NCBI RefSeq assembly: GCF_018598225.1 | Contig: NZ_JAHESF010000004.1 | Location: forward strand, 124,001 to 188,000 | DNA: 64,000 bases | DNA from: Chryseosolibacter histidinae | Lineage (GTDB): Bacteria > Bacteroidota > Bacteroidia > Cytophagales > Cyclobacteriaceae | Direction of reading: 5' to 3' | Shown here: one piece after another, positions 35,020 through 44,029 of the stretch | Layout: the number at the start of each line of letters is the position of its first letter | Position numbering within the stretch: the first letter of the stretch is position 1 | Translations under genes and position numbers: made by a program | Notes under the pieces: model-generated | What the model was told of the DNA's origin: nothing | What the model saw: the letters and a program-made list of their open reading frames with translations, nothing else | Databases searched by the model: none

Positions 35020-35119
35020 TTTTAAACTTTAAACTGTTACCGGTAAACCGGTAACTTTCCCGTCAGACAATTTCTGCCGGAAAATGCGTTATAGGGGGGC
35101 GTATTCCAATGTTTTTATT

Positions 35120-35127
35120 TAGTTTTG
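35120..35127 (+). promoter_or_regulatory. -7 promoter box of ftsK
   Basis: TAGTTTTG matches TAnnTTTG and ends 10 bases before the ftsK ATG, implying a leader of only a few bases. Confidence 0.55.
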
Positions 35128-35137
35128 CACGCAGTGT

Positions 35138-37618
35138 ATGGCACAAAACACCTACAAGTCTAACACCTTCAAAAAGTCTGAGAAAGAGAAGCGGGGGAAG
35201 TCGTCTAAGTCAAAATTCAATTTCGAGTTTTTAAAAGATCCGCGGCTGAAGCTGGCGGGTGGATTCTTCCTGATGATCGCGGGGTTGTATCTCTTCCTTG
35301 CACTTTTATCCTATCTGTTCACAGGAAAAGCCGACCAGAGCGTTGTACAGGCGTTGTCTGACTCATCGTTGATGGAGTCGGGCCGCGAAACCGAGAACTG
35401 GCTGGGGCTGTACGGCGCTGTTACGTCGCATTATTTCATCTTCGAGTGGTTCGGTATCGCCGCTTTCTTTATTCCGCCGCTGCTGTTCGTCATCGGATTT
35501 AAACTTGTGTTCAGCCGCGAGCTGCTCCGGGTATTTTCCTTTAGCCTCTTCTCCATTTTTTCTGGCCTGTGGCTCTGCCTGCTCCTCGGATACATGACGC
35601 TGGTCAATGATGGCACCAGCGAATGGAGCTTCTTGGGCGGAGGCCTTGGTTATCAGCTTGCTGTGCTCAGCGAAGGCATGTTTGGCTGGGGCACGTTCCT
35701 CATCCTGATCCTGAGCTTGTTTATATTCATCATCTTTTACTTCAACATCACGGCCATCCCCGCTTTCCAGCCGAAGGACCCCAAACCGATGGGCACCGAT
35801 GCCATTGTAAGCGATGAGGATCCGAAGCAGGGAGAAGATCCGCTCTTCTCGGCTTATAACGACGAGAAAGACAACTGGCCGGAGATCGTGAAAGGAGGTG
35901 AGATCATCCCTGAGCCGGTGATCGCCGCCAAAATACCTGACATTGTGCCGGAGCCCGTTGCCGCCGGGGTACAGGAGCTGAAGCTTGAAATTGAAAAACC
36001 AGTTAAAAAAGAGGTCAAAGCTGAACCCACGTTTACGGTTGAAGAACCAGTTGTAGATACCGATAAGCTTGCCGAACAGCTTGTGGAAGAGCAGGGCGTG
36101 TATGACCCCACGCTGGAGCTCAGCAGTTTTAAATTTCCACCCATCGAGCTATTGAACGAATATGACGGTGGCAAGGCGGGGGTAAGCCAGGAAGAGCTGA
36201 ACCAGAACAAAGACAAGATCGTAGCCACGCTCGTCAATTTCAAGATTGGCATCCAGAGCATCAAAGCTACCATCGGCCCTACCGTAACCCTTTACGAGAT
36301 CGTTCCGGATGCCGGTATCAAGATCTCGCGTATCAAGAACCTGGAAGACGATATCGCCCTGAGCTTGTCAGCGTTGGGCATCCGTATCATCGCGCCCATC
36401 CCTGGCAAGGGCACCATCGGTATAGAAGTGCCGAACAAGAACCGCGAGATGGTGAGCATCCGCTCTATGTTCAATACGCCGTCTTTTGCAAAAACAGACA
36501 AGGAACTGCCCATTGCGCTGGGCAAGACCATTTCAAACGAAGGCCTTATCATCGACCTTGCCAAAATGCCTCACCTGCTGGTGGCGGGTGCTACGGGCCA
36601 GGGTAAGTCTGTGGGCCTGAACGTGATCCTGACCTCTCTTATTTATAAGCGGCACCCTTCGCAGCTCAAGTTTGTGCTGGTAGACCCGAAGAAGGTGGAA
36701 ATGTCGCTGTACAGTACCCTGGAGCGGCATTACCTGGCCAAACTGCCCAACAGCGAAGAAGCCATCATCACCGATACCAGAAAAGTGGTTCATACCCTCA
36801 ACTCACTCTGTATAGAGATGGAGAACCGCTACGAGATATTGAAAGATGCCGGTGCCCGCAACCTGAAAGAATACAACGCCAAGTTTGTGGCGCGCAAGCT
36901 GAACCCGAAAGAAGGCCACCGCTTTTTGCCTTACATCGTGCTGGTGATCGACGAGCTTGCAGACCTGATGATGACCGCTGGCAAGGAAGTGGAAACACCC
37001 ATCGCCCGCCTGGCGCAGCTTGCCCGTGCCATCGGCATTCACCTGGTGGTGGCTACCCAGCGCCCTTCCGTGAACGTTATCACCGGTGTGATCAAAGCCA
37101 ACTTCCCCGCCCGTCTGTCGTTCAGGGTGACCTCCAAAGTCGACTCCCGTACCATCCTCGATGCCGGCGGCGCCGATCAGCTTGTGGGCCAGGGCGACAT
37201 GCTGCTTTCATCGGGATCTGATGTGATCCGTCTTCAGTGTCCCTTTGTAGATACTCCTGAAATAGAAAAGGTCTGCGATTTCATCGGCTCTCAGCGTGGT
37301 TATGATACTGCTTACATGCTTCCGGAGTATGAAGGTGACGATGAGGGAGGCGTAAACGAGATCGATCTTTCGGATCGCGATGCCTTGTTTGAAGATGCCG
37401 CCAAGCTTATTGTGATGCACCAGCAGGGAAGCACCTCGCTGATCCAGCGCAAGCTGAAGCTGGGTTATAACCGGGCCGGAAGGCTCATTGATCAGCTCGA
37501 AGCGGCCGGCGTTGTTGGCCCTTTTGAAGGAAGTAAGGCCCGTGAAGTTTTAATCAAGGACGAGCTCAGTTTGGAACAATTATTGAGTAGTTTGCGGGAA
37601 AAGCACAGTCAGTCTTAA
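35138..37618 (+). CDS. ftsK: DNA translocase FtsK/SpoIIIE
   Basis: An 826-residue motor that pumps DNA through the division septum. Four membrane helices lie in residues 45-210, then an acidic Pro/Val/Glu linker (about 215-325), the alpha domain near 340-420, and the RecA-like motor with Walker A GATGQGKSVG near 483-492 and Walker B VLVIDELADLMM near 597-608. The C-terminal gamma winged-helix domain (QQGSTSLIQRKLKLGYNRAG), which reads the KOPS-like polarity sites, follows after residue 760. It is followed at 29 bp by the lolA-like gene, a common Bacteroidota pair. Confidence 0.96.
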   Translation: MAQNTYKSNTFKKSEKEKRGKSSKSKFNFEFLKDPRLKLAGGFFLMIAGLYLFLALLSYLFTGKADQSVVQALSDSSLMESGRETENWLGLYGAVTSHYFIFEWFGIAAFFIPPLLFVIGFKLVFSRELLRVFSFSLFSIFSGLWLCLLLGYMTLVNDGTSEWSFLGGGLGYQLAVLSEGMFGWGTFLILILSLFIFIIFYFNITAIPAFQPKDPKPMGTDAIVSDEDPKQGEDPLFSAYNDEKDNWPEIVKGGEIIPEPVIAAKIPDIVPEPVAAGVQELKLEIEKPVKKEVKAEPTFTVEEPVVDTDKLAEQLVEEQGVYDPTLELSSFKFPPIELLNEYDGGKAGVSQEELNQNKDKIVATLVNFKIGIQSIKATIGPTVTLYEIVPDAGIKISRIKNLEDDIALSLSALGIRIIAPIPGKGTIGIEVPNKNREMVSIRSMFNTPSFAKTDKELPIALGKTISNEGLIIDLAKMPHLLVAGATGQGKSVGLNVILTSLIYKRHPSQLKFVLVDPKKVEMSLYSTLERHYLAKLPNSEEAIITDTRKVVHTLNSLCIEMENRYEILKDAGARNLKEYNAKFVARKLNPKEGHRFLPYIVLVIDELADLMMTAGKEVETPIARLAQLARAIGIHLVVATQRPSVNVITGVIKANFPARLSFRVTSKVDSRTILDAGGADQLVGQGDMLLSSGSDVIRLQCPFVDTPEIEKVCDFIGSQRGYDTAYMLPEYEGDDEGGVNEIDLSDRDALFEDAAKLIVMHQQGSTSLIQRKLKLGYNRAGRLIDQLEAAGVVGPFEGSKAREVLIKDELSLEQLLSSLREKHSQS

Positions 37619-37623
37619 CTTTG
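37616..37623 (+). promoter_or_regulatory. -7 promoter box of lolA, overlapping the ftsK stop codon
   Basis: TAACTTTG matches TAnnTTTG; its first three bases are the ftsK stop codon TAA. lolA may thus have its own promoter in addition to read-through from ftsK. Confidence 0.45.
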
Positions 37624-37647
37624 CATAAAAATTAAGTCATCAGAATA

Positions 37648-38289
37648 ATGAAAAAATTGTTTTTAGCTATCGCTTTATTGGTTTTCGTTAAAATGACCTT
37701 CGCCCAGTACGACGCCCGGGCGCTGGAAACACTCGATGCCATGAGCAAAAAATACAAGAGCATCCCCGCTTTTGAGGCCAACCTCGCCTACACCCTGACC
37801 AATGATACCGAAAAAGTAAACGAAGAGTTCAAAGGTAAGATCACCGTGAAAGGTGACAAGTACAGGCTGGTGCTGCCCGAGCAGGAGGTGATCAACAACG
37901 GCACCACGGTATGGACCTACCTGCCCGAAGCCAAGGAAGTGAACATCGACAGCTACGATCCCAACTCCGACGAGATCAATCCTTCGAAGATCTACGAGAC
38001 CTACAAAAAGGGATACAAGTATCTCTACCTGCAGGATAAAACAGAAGGCGGTGTTCTCTGCGAGGAAATTGACCTGGTGCCCGAGAAGAAGGACGCCCAG
38101 TATTTCAAGATCAAGATGTTCATCAGCAAAAAAGACAAAAGCGTTCAGAGCTTCACCATGTTCGATAAGAGTGGCAACCGTTATAAATACACGCTCACCA
38201 AGTTCAACGCCAACGCCAACCCGGCTGACAGTTATTTTACCTTCGACCCGAAGAAATATCCCGGGGTTGAAGTGATCGACCTGAGATAA
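37648..38289 (+). CDS. lolA: LolA-like periplasmic lipoprotein carrier
   Basis: A 213-residue exported protein; signal MKKLFLAIALLVFVKMTFAQ. The mature domain shows the LolA pattern: an early LDAMSKKYKSIPAFEANLAYTL, then FKGKITVKGDKYRLVLPEQEVINNGTTVWTYLPEAKEV, the region that forms the open lipid-binding barrel. LolA shuttles lipoproteins from the inner to the outer membrane. In Bacteroidota, LolA-like proteins next to ftsK are annotated as outer membrane lipoprotein carriers; LolB has no clear match here. Located 29 bp after ftsK. Confidence 0.85.
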   Translation: MKKLFLAIALLVFVKMTFAQYDARALETLDAMSKKYKSIPAFEANLAYTLTNDTEKVNEEFKGKITVKGDKYRLVLPEQEVINNGTTVWTYLPEAKEVNIDSYDPNSDEINPSKIYETYKKGYKYLYLQDKTEGGVLCEEIDLVPEKKDAQYFKIKMFISKKDKSVQSFTMFDKSGNRYKYTLTKFNANANPADSYFTFDPKKYPGVEVIDLR

Positions 38290-38293
38290 ATAT

Positions 38294-38445
38294 AGTCCAC
38301 AGACCACAGTCGACGGTCCACAGCGAAGCGTGTGAGGTCAGCTGTCCGTACTTCGTATTCCGATAGCTATCGGGACGTATGAACAGCAGGCAAAATGCCT
38401 CATTTACACGACATGCCGTGGACTGTGGTCCGTCGACCGTGGACT
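38294..38445. repeat. GTCCAC/GTCGAC inverted-repeat element
   Basis: The ends are AGTCCAC (38294-38300) and GTGGACT (38439-38445). Each end region carries the words ACCACAG and GTCGACGG in inverted orientation (left to 38323, right from 38416). The centre holds the palindrome CCGATAGCTATCGG at 38360-38373. It fills most of the lolA-pyrF gap and probably belongs to the same kind of small dispersed element as those at 30174, 51670 and 61933. Confidence 0.65.
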
Positions 38446-38499
38446 GGATTCACACCACATTTTCCTCGCTGCAGCCATCGTCGGTTAAACCCCATCGAC

Positions 38500-38507
38500 T
38501 ATTTTTG
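38500..38507 (+). promoter_or_regulatory. -7 promoter box of pyrF
   Basis: TATTTTTG matches TAnnTTTG and ends 5 bases before the pyrF ATG, so the transcript would be nearly leaderless. Confidence 0.55.
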
Positions 38508-38512
38508 CAAGC

Positions 38513-39331
38513 ATGAATTCCCAGCAGCTCTTCGGTCAGATCCGGAAAAAACAATCCTACCTCTGCATCGGTCTTGATACCGACCTTGAAAAAATCCCTG
38601 CCCACCTGCGTTCGTTGCACGATCCCGTTTTTGAGTTCAACAAGCAGATCATCGATGCCACCCACAAGCTCTGTGTTGCTTACAAACCCAACATCGCCTT
38701 TTATGAAGCGCTCGGGCCGAAAGGGTGGGAGAGCCTGCAAAAAACACTTGAGTATATTCCCGACGATATTTTTACCATCGCCGATGCAAAACGCGGAGAC
38801 ATTGGCAACACCTCCTCGCTATATGCCAAAGCTTTTTTCGAGCAGATGGATTTCGACTCTGTGACGGTTGCTCCGTACATGGGCGAAGACTCTGTGAAAC
38901 CGTTCCTGAAGTTCAAGGACAAGTGGGTGATCCTGCTGGCCCATACCTCCAACCCCGGCGCCAGCGATTTTCAGCTGATGGAATCCCGGGTGACGGGTAG
39001 AAAGCTGTATGAAGAGGTGATCCTGAAGTCGAAGGAGTGGGGATCAACGGACCAGCTGATGTACGTTGTAGGTGCAACACAGGCCGAGAAGGTCGAAAGC
39101 ATCCGCGCGCTGGTACCCGACCATTTTTTCCTGGTGCCCGGTGTGGGTGCGCAGGGCGGTGACCTCGAGCTTGTATCCAAATATGGGATGAATAAACAGT
39201 GCGGACTGCTGGTAAACTCCGCACGCGCCATTATTTATGCTTCTTCAGGAACCGACTTCTCCCGGAAAGCGGAAGAAGAAGCACGGAAGGTGAACGATGT
39301 GATGAAGCAGTGCCTCGACCAGTACCTGTAA
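38513..39331 (+). CDS. pyrF: Orotidine 5'-phosphate decarboxylase, type 2
   Basis: A 272-residue TIM-barrel enzyme making UMP from OMP, the last step of pyrimidine synthesis. The start LCIGLDTDLEKIP and the catalytic stretch ADAKRGDIGNTS near 87-98 (Asp-Lys-Asp array) identify the longer group found in Bacteroidota, actinobacteria and myxobacteria, about 270 residues. VPGVGAQGGD near 206 forms the phosphate site. pyrD lies 9 kb upstream on the same strand; the two are not in an operon. Confidence 0.95.
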   Translation: MNSQQLFGQIRKKQSYLCIGLDTDLEKIPAHLRSLHDPVFEFNKQIIDATHKLCVAYKPNIAFYEALGPKGWESLQKTLEYIPDDIFTIADAKRGDIGNTSSLYAKAFFEQMDFDSVTVAPYMGEDSVKPFLKFKDKWVILLAHTSNPGASDFQLMESRVTGRKLYEEVILKSKEWGSTDQLMYVVGATQAEKVESIRALVPDHFFLVPGVGAQGGDLELVSKYGMNKQCGLLVNSARAIIYASSGTDFSRKAEEEARKVNDVMKQCLDQYL

Positions 39332-39496
39332 GCCTTTCTACGCATTATATTTACTAACGAAGCAGTCGAGGCTGTCGCTGAATAACCCTTTGAGGGCTTT
39401 TCAGGAGTTGGTGCGCTATGTTATCAAGCATACCTCGTGAACAACCCTCAAAGGGTTAAACGCACTATCCGTCGTCAATCTGAAATCGTAAATTCC

Positions 39497-40783
39497 ATGA
39501 CCGAAGCTTTTCTTCACTACGTCTGGCAGTTTCAGTATTTCGATAAAACTGACCTGCGCACCACCGATGGAGATCCGGTGTCTGTCTTCAACGCCGGATA
39601 CAGGAACACGCATGCCGGACCGGATTTTTTCAACGCCAAGGTCAGGATCGGTGGCATCGACTGGGCAGGCAGCGCCGAGATCCATATCCAATCTTCTGGA
39701 TGGACCGACCACCGGCACGATGAGGATGATGCGTACGAGAATGTGATCCTTCATGTAGTATGGAATGAAGATAAGAAGATCAGAAGAAGTGATCATTCAT
39801 TGCTGCCCACCATCGAGCTGAAGCACAGGGTCAGTGAAAAGCTGCTGCTGCAATACCGCAAGCTTGTCAACGATCCGCAGCAGATCCCCTGCGCGCCTTT
39901 TCTTCCAGGAATTGCTTCGCTCACACAGCTCTCCATGCTTGACAAGGCCCTGATGCAGCGGCTCGAGGCAAAGGCTACACGCATTCAAGCCACGTTGGCC
40001 CGCAACAACAACGACTGGGACGAAACCACTTACCAGATGCTTTGTAAGAACTTTGGCTTTAAGGTAAATGCTGAGCCCTTTGAGCAATTGGCGCAGTCGT
40101 TGCCGTATAAGGTGTTGCTCAAGCACGCCGACCAGCCCGTGCAGGTGGAGGCTATGATCTTCGGACAGGCCGGTTTTCTGGATGGTGGCGGCGAAGACGA
40201 TTATTTTCTTTTATTGAAGCGCGAGTATGCGCTGCTGGGAAAAAAATTCAATCTTTACACAAGCCGCCTCAACAGGGCGCAATGGAAATTCATGCGATTG
40301 AGACCAGCCAATTTTCCTACGCTCCGGCTTGCCCAGCTCAGTGCGCTCATCGGCAACCGTAAGAACATCTTTTCGCAGTTAGTGGAGGCTGCCTCTTATT
40401 CAGACCTTCATGCCCTCTTCTCGGTGGCACAATCTTCATACTGGCAGCATCATTACCAGTTCTTTAAACCGGTGAGTGAAGCCGTTCCGTCTATGGGAAC
40501 CATGAGCATCGACAACATCATCATCAACACGGTGGTTCCGTTGCTGGTGGCGCATGGCAAAGAAAAAGACGAGCAGGATCTTGTTGACCGTGCCGTGGAG
40601 ATACTCCAGCAGGTGGCTACCGAAGACAATGCCATTATCAGGAGCTGGAAGGCGCTCGGCATCAAAAGCACCTCTGCCGGCGACTCGCAGGCGCTCATCG
40701 AGCTGCACAATAGCTTCTGTCTCAAACGCAGATGCCTCGACTGTAACATTGGCTTTTCCATCATTCAGCCTTCACACGCATGA
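39497..40783 (+). CDS. DUF2851 family protein
   Basis: About 428 residues, starting MTEAFLHYVWQFQYFD; the ATG at 39437 would add 20 residues without domain match. The N-terminal block HYVWQFQYFDKTDLRTTDGDPVSVFNAG and the region GSAEIHIQSSGWTDHRHDEDDAYENVILHVVW are those of DUF2851, a Bacteroidota family with no known activity. The acidic/His-rich patch (HRHDEDDAYENV) resembles nuclease-like metal sites. A C-terminal CLDC pair (KRRCLDCNIG) is present near the end. It overlaps the next gene by 4 bases, indicating coupling. Confidence 0.8.
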   Translation: MTEAFLHYVWQFQYFDKTDLRTTDGDPVSVFNAGYRNTHAGPDFFNAKVRIGGIDWAGSAEIHIQSSGWTDHRHDEDDAYENVILHVVWNEDKKIRRSDHSLLPTIELKHRVSEKLLLQYRKLVNDPQQIPCAPFLPGIASLTQLSMLDKALMQRLEAKATRIQATLARNNNDWDETTYQMLCKNFGFKVNAEPFEQLAQSLPYKVLLKHADQPVQVEAMIFGQAGFLDGGGEDDYFLLLKREYALLGKKFNLYTSRLNRAQWKFMRLRPANFPTLRLAQLSALIGNRKNIFSQLVEAASYSDLHALFSVAQSSYWQHHYQFFKPVSEAVPSMGTMSIDNIIINTVVPLLVAHGKEKDEQDLVDRAVEILQQVATEDNAIIRSWKALGIKSTSAGDSQALIELHNSFCLKRRCLDCNIGFSIIQPSHA

Positions 40784-42060
40784 CGGTCTTCACCCTGCTG
40801 CTCCACATGTTATTGATCGGTTGGATCGCGTACCGCATCAGCCTGCAGGAACCGGGCCTGCAACGCGTTTTCTGGCCAGCACTCACCGTGAGGCTGATTT
40901 CTGGTATAGCCCTGGGGTTGGTGTACTGGCTGTATTACGGCGTGGGCGATACCCTGGCATACGCCCAGGATGGCGCGGCCCTGGCCGCCGTGGCAAAGCA
41001 TGATCCGGGCGCGTACCTGAAGTTTCTCTGGACGTCGCAGCCAGCCCAACCGTGGCCTGTGCTGCAGACCAATGAGCCGCGGGCCCTGTTCATGGTCAAG
41101 CTCGTCAGCCTTTTCAGCCTGGTTTGCTTTAACAACTATTGGACGATTGCGCTGTATTTTTCCTTTCTCTCCTTTTTAGGTGCATGGTTCCTGGTGCGGC
41201 AGATCGGCTTGCGGCTTCCTGCCCTGGTGCCGGCAGCTTCCATGGCATTCCTGTTCGTTCCCTCTGCTGTGTTCTGGAGCTCGGGCGTGATCAAGGAAAG
41301 CCTGGCCCTGGCAGCGTTGTTTTTCCTAACTGGGATTTTCCTGAAACTTTGGTTCGGTGAAAAAGTGGCGGTTTATCAATGGCTGGTGCTATTGCTGGCT
41401 GCGTGGATCCTTTGGAACCTTAAGTATTATTTTGCGGCGATCTTCTTTGCTGTTGCCGTAGCCGGCCTTCTTTATAAGGTAGCGGCCCGTGTGCTCAGAC
41501 CCGCGCGCTTCGGCACACAAGTGCTGGTCTGGCTGGTGGTCTTTATCATACCGCTTGGCATTGTGATGGCGTCGCGCCCGAACTTTCATCCCGACAGGAT
41601 CTTCACTGTTATTGTTGAGAACTACCATGCTTACAGTAAAATTTCTTCCTCGGAAGACCTGATCCGTTTCAGCACACTTTCTCCTGGCGCCGGCAGCATG
41701 GTGGCCAACGCTCCCTGGGCTCTTTTTTCCGGATTGTTCCGTCCGTTCTTGTGGGAAGCGCACAACGTGCTTCAGATGGCCGCGGCGGTTGAAAACCTGT
41801 TCCTGTTCGTGTTGTTCTGCATCGCCTTGTCTTCAGCCTGGGCTCACCGAAGATCTCCTCATCGAATGCTGGTATTCAGCGCCGGAATGTATATCCTGTT
41901 GCTTTGTGTTTTTATCACCCTTTCCACTCCCAATTTCGGCACTTTGTCGCGATACAGGTGCGGGTACATTCCTTATTTCGTATTTCTGTTGCTTTGTTCG
42001 CCCCCGGTGCTAAGAATTCTGCAAAGTTCATTTAATCGCCTTGTTCTGTTTAAAAGGTAA
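40780..42060 (+). CDS. Polytopic membrane protein of unknown function
   Basis: A 426-residue protein with about ten hydrophobic helices and a short extracytoplasmic loop (GVGDTLAYAQDG). The arrangement and the sequence FVPSAVFWSSGVIKESLAL recall glycosyltransferase-like or O-unit-handling membrane enzymes (GT-C/EpsG type), which often have a 'SG..KE' segment, but no family could be fixed. It is translationally coupled to DUF2851 (ATGA overlap) and followed by the NeuD-like acyltransferase, which would suit a role in surface polysaccharide, as inference. Confidence 0.65.
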   Translation: MTVFTLLLHMLLIGWIAYRISLQEPGLQRVFWPALTVRLISGIALGLVYWLYYGVGDTLAYAQDGAALAAVAKHDPGAYLKFLWTSQPAQPWPVLQTNEPRALFMVKLVSLFSLVCFNNYWTIALYFSFLSFLGAWFLVRQIGLRLPALVPAASMAFLFVPSAVFWSSGVIKESLALAALFFLTGIFLKLWFGEKVAVYQWLVLLLAAWILWNLKYYFAAIFFAVAVAGLLYKVAARVLRPARFGTQVLVWLVVFIIPLGIVMASRPNFHPDRIFTVIVENYHAYSKISSSEDLIRFSTLSPGAGSMVANAPWALFSGLFRPFLWEAHNVLQMAAAVENLFLFVLFCIALSSAWAHRRSPHRMLVFSAGMYILLLCVFITLSTPNFGTLSRYRCGYIPYFVFLLLCSPPVLRILQSSFNRLVLFKR

Positions 42061-42063
42061 ATC

Positions 42064-42071
42064 TACCTTTG
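42064..42071 (+). promoter_or_regulatory. -7 promoter box before the NeuD-like gene
   Basis: TACCTTTG matches TAnnTTTG. A transcript from it would begin near 42077, which excludes the GTG at 42073 and favours the ATG at 42088 as start. Confidence 0.5.
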
Positions 42072-42087
42072 CGTGATACCTCATATT

Positions 42088-42726
42088 ATGGATAATCCTG
42101 TGATCATTTTTGGCGCGAGCTTCCTGGGTAGGGCGGCGAAGGAAATTTTTGAAGGTAACGGTAACGTTGTCTATGGTTTCCTCGATGATAACAAGAATCT
42201 CCACGCCACAGAGATCGATAATGTTACTGTGCTCGGCGCTACCGATGATGACGGCTACCTGAAGCTGATCGGCAAGAAGTGCGAGGCGTTTGTTGCCGTT
42301 GATGACAACAAGGTGCGGAAAAACCTGGTGAAGATGATCCAGGAAGTGCGCCATGTTCAACCGGTAAATGCAATTCACAAAAATGCGCTGCTGGCCAGCT
42401 CTGCCACCATGGGCCACGGCAATTTTATAGATGTGGGTGTCAAGGCTGGTGCCGGTGTCGAGATCGGCAATCACTGCCTGGTGCATGCCAACGTTGTGCT
42501 TGGCGCCGAAGTGCGGGTAGCGGATTTTGTACAGATCGGTGCCGGCAGCATTATCAATCCTGGCGTGACTGTCGAAGAAGAAGCCTTCATCGGTTCGGGT
42601 GTTGTTATTGTTTCGGGACTTACCATCGGTAAGGGTGCCAGGGTGGGAGCAGGGTCCGTAGTGATCGCTCCCGTAAAAGCTGGTGAAACGGTGTTCGGAA
42701 ATCCCGCTGAAAAGGTTAATGCCTGA
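42088..42726 (+). CDS. NeuD/PglD-like sugar O-acyltransferase
   Basis: About 212 residues. Residues 1-80 form a small Rossmann-like sugar-binding domain (VIIFGASFLGRAAKEIFEG), followed by left-handed beta-helix hexapeptide repeats from about 95 (GHGNFIDVGVKAGAGVEIG, NHCLVHANVVLGAEV, ADFVQIGAGSIINPGV). The catalytic His is probably in GNHCLVHAN near residue 133. Such enzymes acetylate sialic-acid or UDP-amino-sugar precursors for surface glycans. A start at ATG 42088 is chosen from the domain start and the promoter box. Its stop is 9 bases before the next gene. Confidence 0.82.
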   Translation: MDNPVIIFGASFLGRAAKEIFEGNGNVVYGFLDDNKNLHATEIDNVTVLGATDDDGYLKLIGKKCEAFVAVDDNKVRKNLVKMIQEVRHVQPVNAIHKNALLASSATMGHGNFIDVGVKAGAGVEIGNHCLVHANVVLGAEVRVADFVQIGAGSIINPGVTVEEEAFIGSGVVIVSGLTIGKGARVGAGSVVIAPVKAGETVFGNPAEKVNA

Positions 42727-42735
42727 CATGCTCGC

Positions 42736-43599
42736 ATGGCGAAGATATCTGAAGCCGACCTGATCCTGAATGAAGATGGGAGCGTCTACCATCTGAGCCT
42801 GCTGCCGAAGCAGATCTCCGATACCATCATTACTGTAGGAGATCCCAACAGGGTGTACCGCGTCAGCGAACATTTCGATGATATCGAGTTTGAAATGAAC
42901 AAACGCGAGTTCATCACACACGTGGGCACTTATCGCGGCAAGAAAGTTACCGTGATGAGCACGGGCATGGGCACAGACAATGTGGAGATCTTTCTCACCG
43001 AGCTCGACGCCCTCGTGAACATCGACCTTAAAACACGCGAACCTAAAAGCAGGAAGAAAAAGCTCCGCATCATCCGCATCGGTACGTCAGGGGCCCTGCA
43101 GGAAGATATCCCCATCGGCTCACACCTGGTAACAGACTATGCTGTTGGGTTAGATAACCTGATGAATTTTTACGACCTGAAGCAGGATGATTTTGAACGC
43201 GCCATCGGTGAAGACATCCAGAAAAAAACAGGTCTGCCCTTCGTTCCCTATGTTGTGAAGGGCTCGGAAATACTGAGAAAACAGATCGCGGGAGATATGA
43301 TCGTGGGCAACACAGTAACTACGCCTGGGTTTTATGGACCGCAGGGCCGGGAGCTGCGGTTATCGCCCAAATACCCCCGCCTGCTTGAGGATCTCAATTA
43401 TTACCACAATAAAAGCAGTGATTTCTGGCTCACGAATTTTGAAATGGAAACAGCCGGTTATTATGCCATGGGAAGGCTCCTCGGACACGAGATCTTAAGC
43501 GTTAATGCTATTATCGCCAACCGGATAAAAGGCAAATTCTCCAAAGACCCTAATAAGGTCGTGGATGCCCTTATTAAAAAAGTGCTGGAGAGAATCTGA
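42736..43599 (+). CDS. Nucleoside phosphorylase (uridine phosphorylase-like)
   Basis: A 287-residue enzyme of the PNP/UDP family that splits nucleosides with phosphate. The phosphate-binding motif TVGDPNRVYRVSEHF is near residues 33-47, RIGTSGALQEDIPIG near 115-129, and the active-site FEMETAGYYAMGRLLG near 235-250 with the ribose-binding Met-Glu. Glu-Met-Glu order fits uridine or purine phosphorylases; the base preference is not clear. Its first codons read MAKISEADLILNEDG, typical for the Bacteroidota form. Fits with cdd in pyrimidine salvage. Confidence 0.9.
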   Translation: MAKISEADLILNEDGSVYHLSLLPKQISDTIITVGDPNRVYRVSEHFDDIEFEMNKREFITHVGTYRGKKVTVMSTGMGTDNVEIFLTELDALVNIDLKTREPKSRKKKLRIIRIGTSGALQEDIPIGSHLVTDYAVGLDNLMNFYDLKQDDFERAIGEDIQKKTGLPFVPYVVKGSEILRKQIAGDMIVGNTVTTPGFYGPQGRELRLSPKYPRLLEDLNYYHNKSSDFWLTNFEMETAGYYAMGRLLGHEILSVNAIIANRIKGKFSKDPNKVVDALIKKVLERI

Positions 43600-43639
43600 G
43601 CCTTGCGAAGGGGTAAAATTCTCCCCATTACCCCCTGAA

Positions 43640-43891
43640 TTAACCGTTTACGGCACTATCCATACGGATAATGTGTTTACCAGCTGTGAAGGGGTCATCG
43701 TTATAGAAGCCTGAAAGGATCCGGTGAGCGATCTGTTCAATGACCAGTTCCTCATCGGTTTTGCCTTCTTTGCCGCGCCAGTATACCCGGTTGCGGTGCC
43801 TTTTCATATCCTCCACATAGGAACGGGCATGATCATACTGTTCGTTACTAAATGTGATGGTAAAGCAGGTTTTTACTCTTTGTGTACTCAT
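43640..43891 (-). CDS. Small conserved-looking protein of unknown function
   Basis: 83 residues, highly charged, starting MSTQRVKTCFTITFSNEQYDHARSYVEDM. No signal peptide and no metal motif. The composition (Arg/Lys/Tyr-rich with a central KRHRNRVYWRGKEGK) would allow nucleic acid binding, but that is a guess. It stands alone between a convergent nucleoside phosphorylase gene and the divergent M16 peptidase gene. The opposite strand also has a 70-codon frame, but this one has the better start context and codon pattern. Confidence 0.55.
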   Translation of the reverse strand: MSTQRVKTCFTITFSNEQYDHARSYVEDMKRHRNRVYWRGKEGKTDEELVIEQIAHRILSGFYNDDPFTAGKHIIRMDSAVNG

Positions 43892-44029
43892 AGCGGTAAG
43901 AAATTTGCAATAGTTATGCCATTTGATTTCACTTAATTATACGTAAAAGAGAGATATACTGGCAATGGGTTTGCCCGTCTTCGGTCAAAACTGTTCGCAG
44001 TTGAAACAGTAATTTATAACTTAGCAGAG

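Noticed and set aside
41139-41360. Small frames within the membrane protein gene
   Set aside because: They are in the wrong frame of a gene with clear hydrophobic helices.
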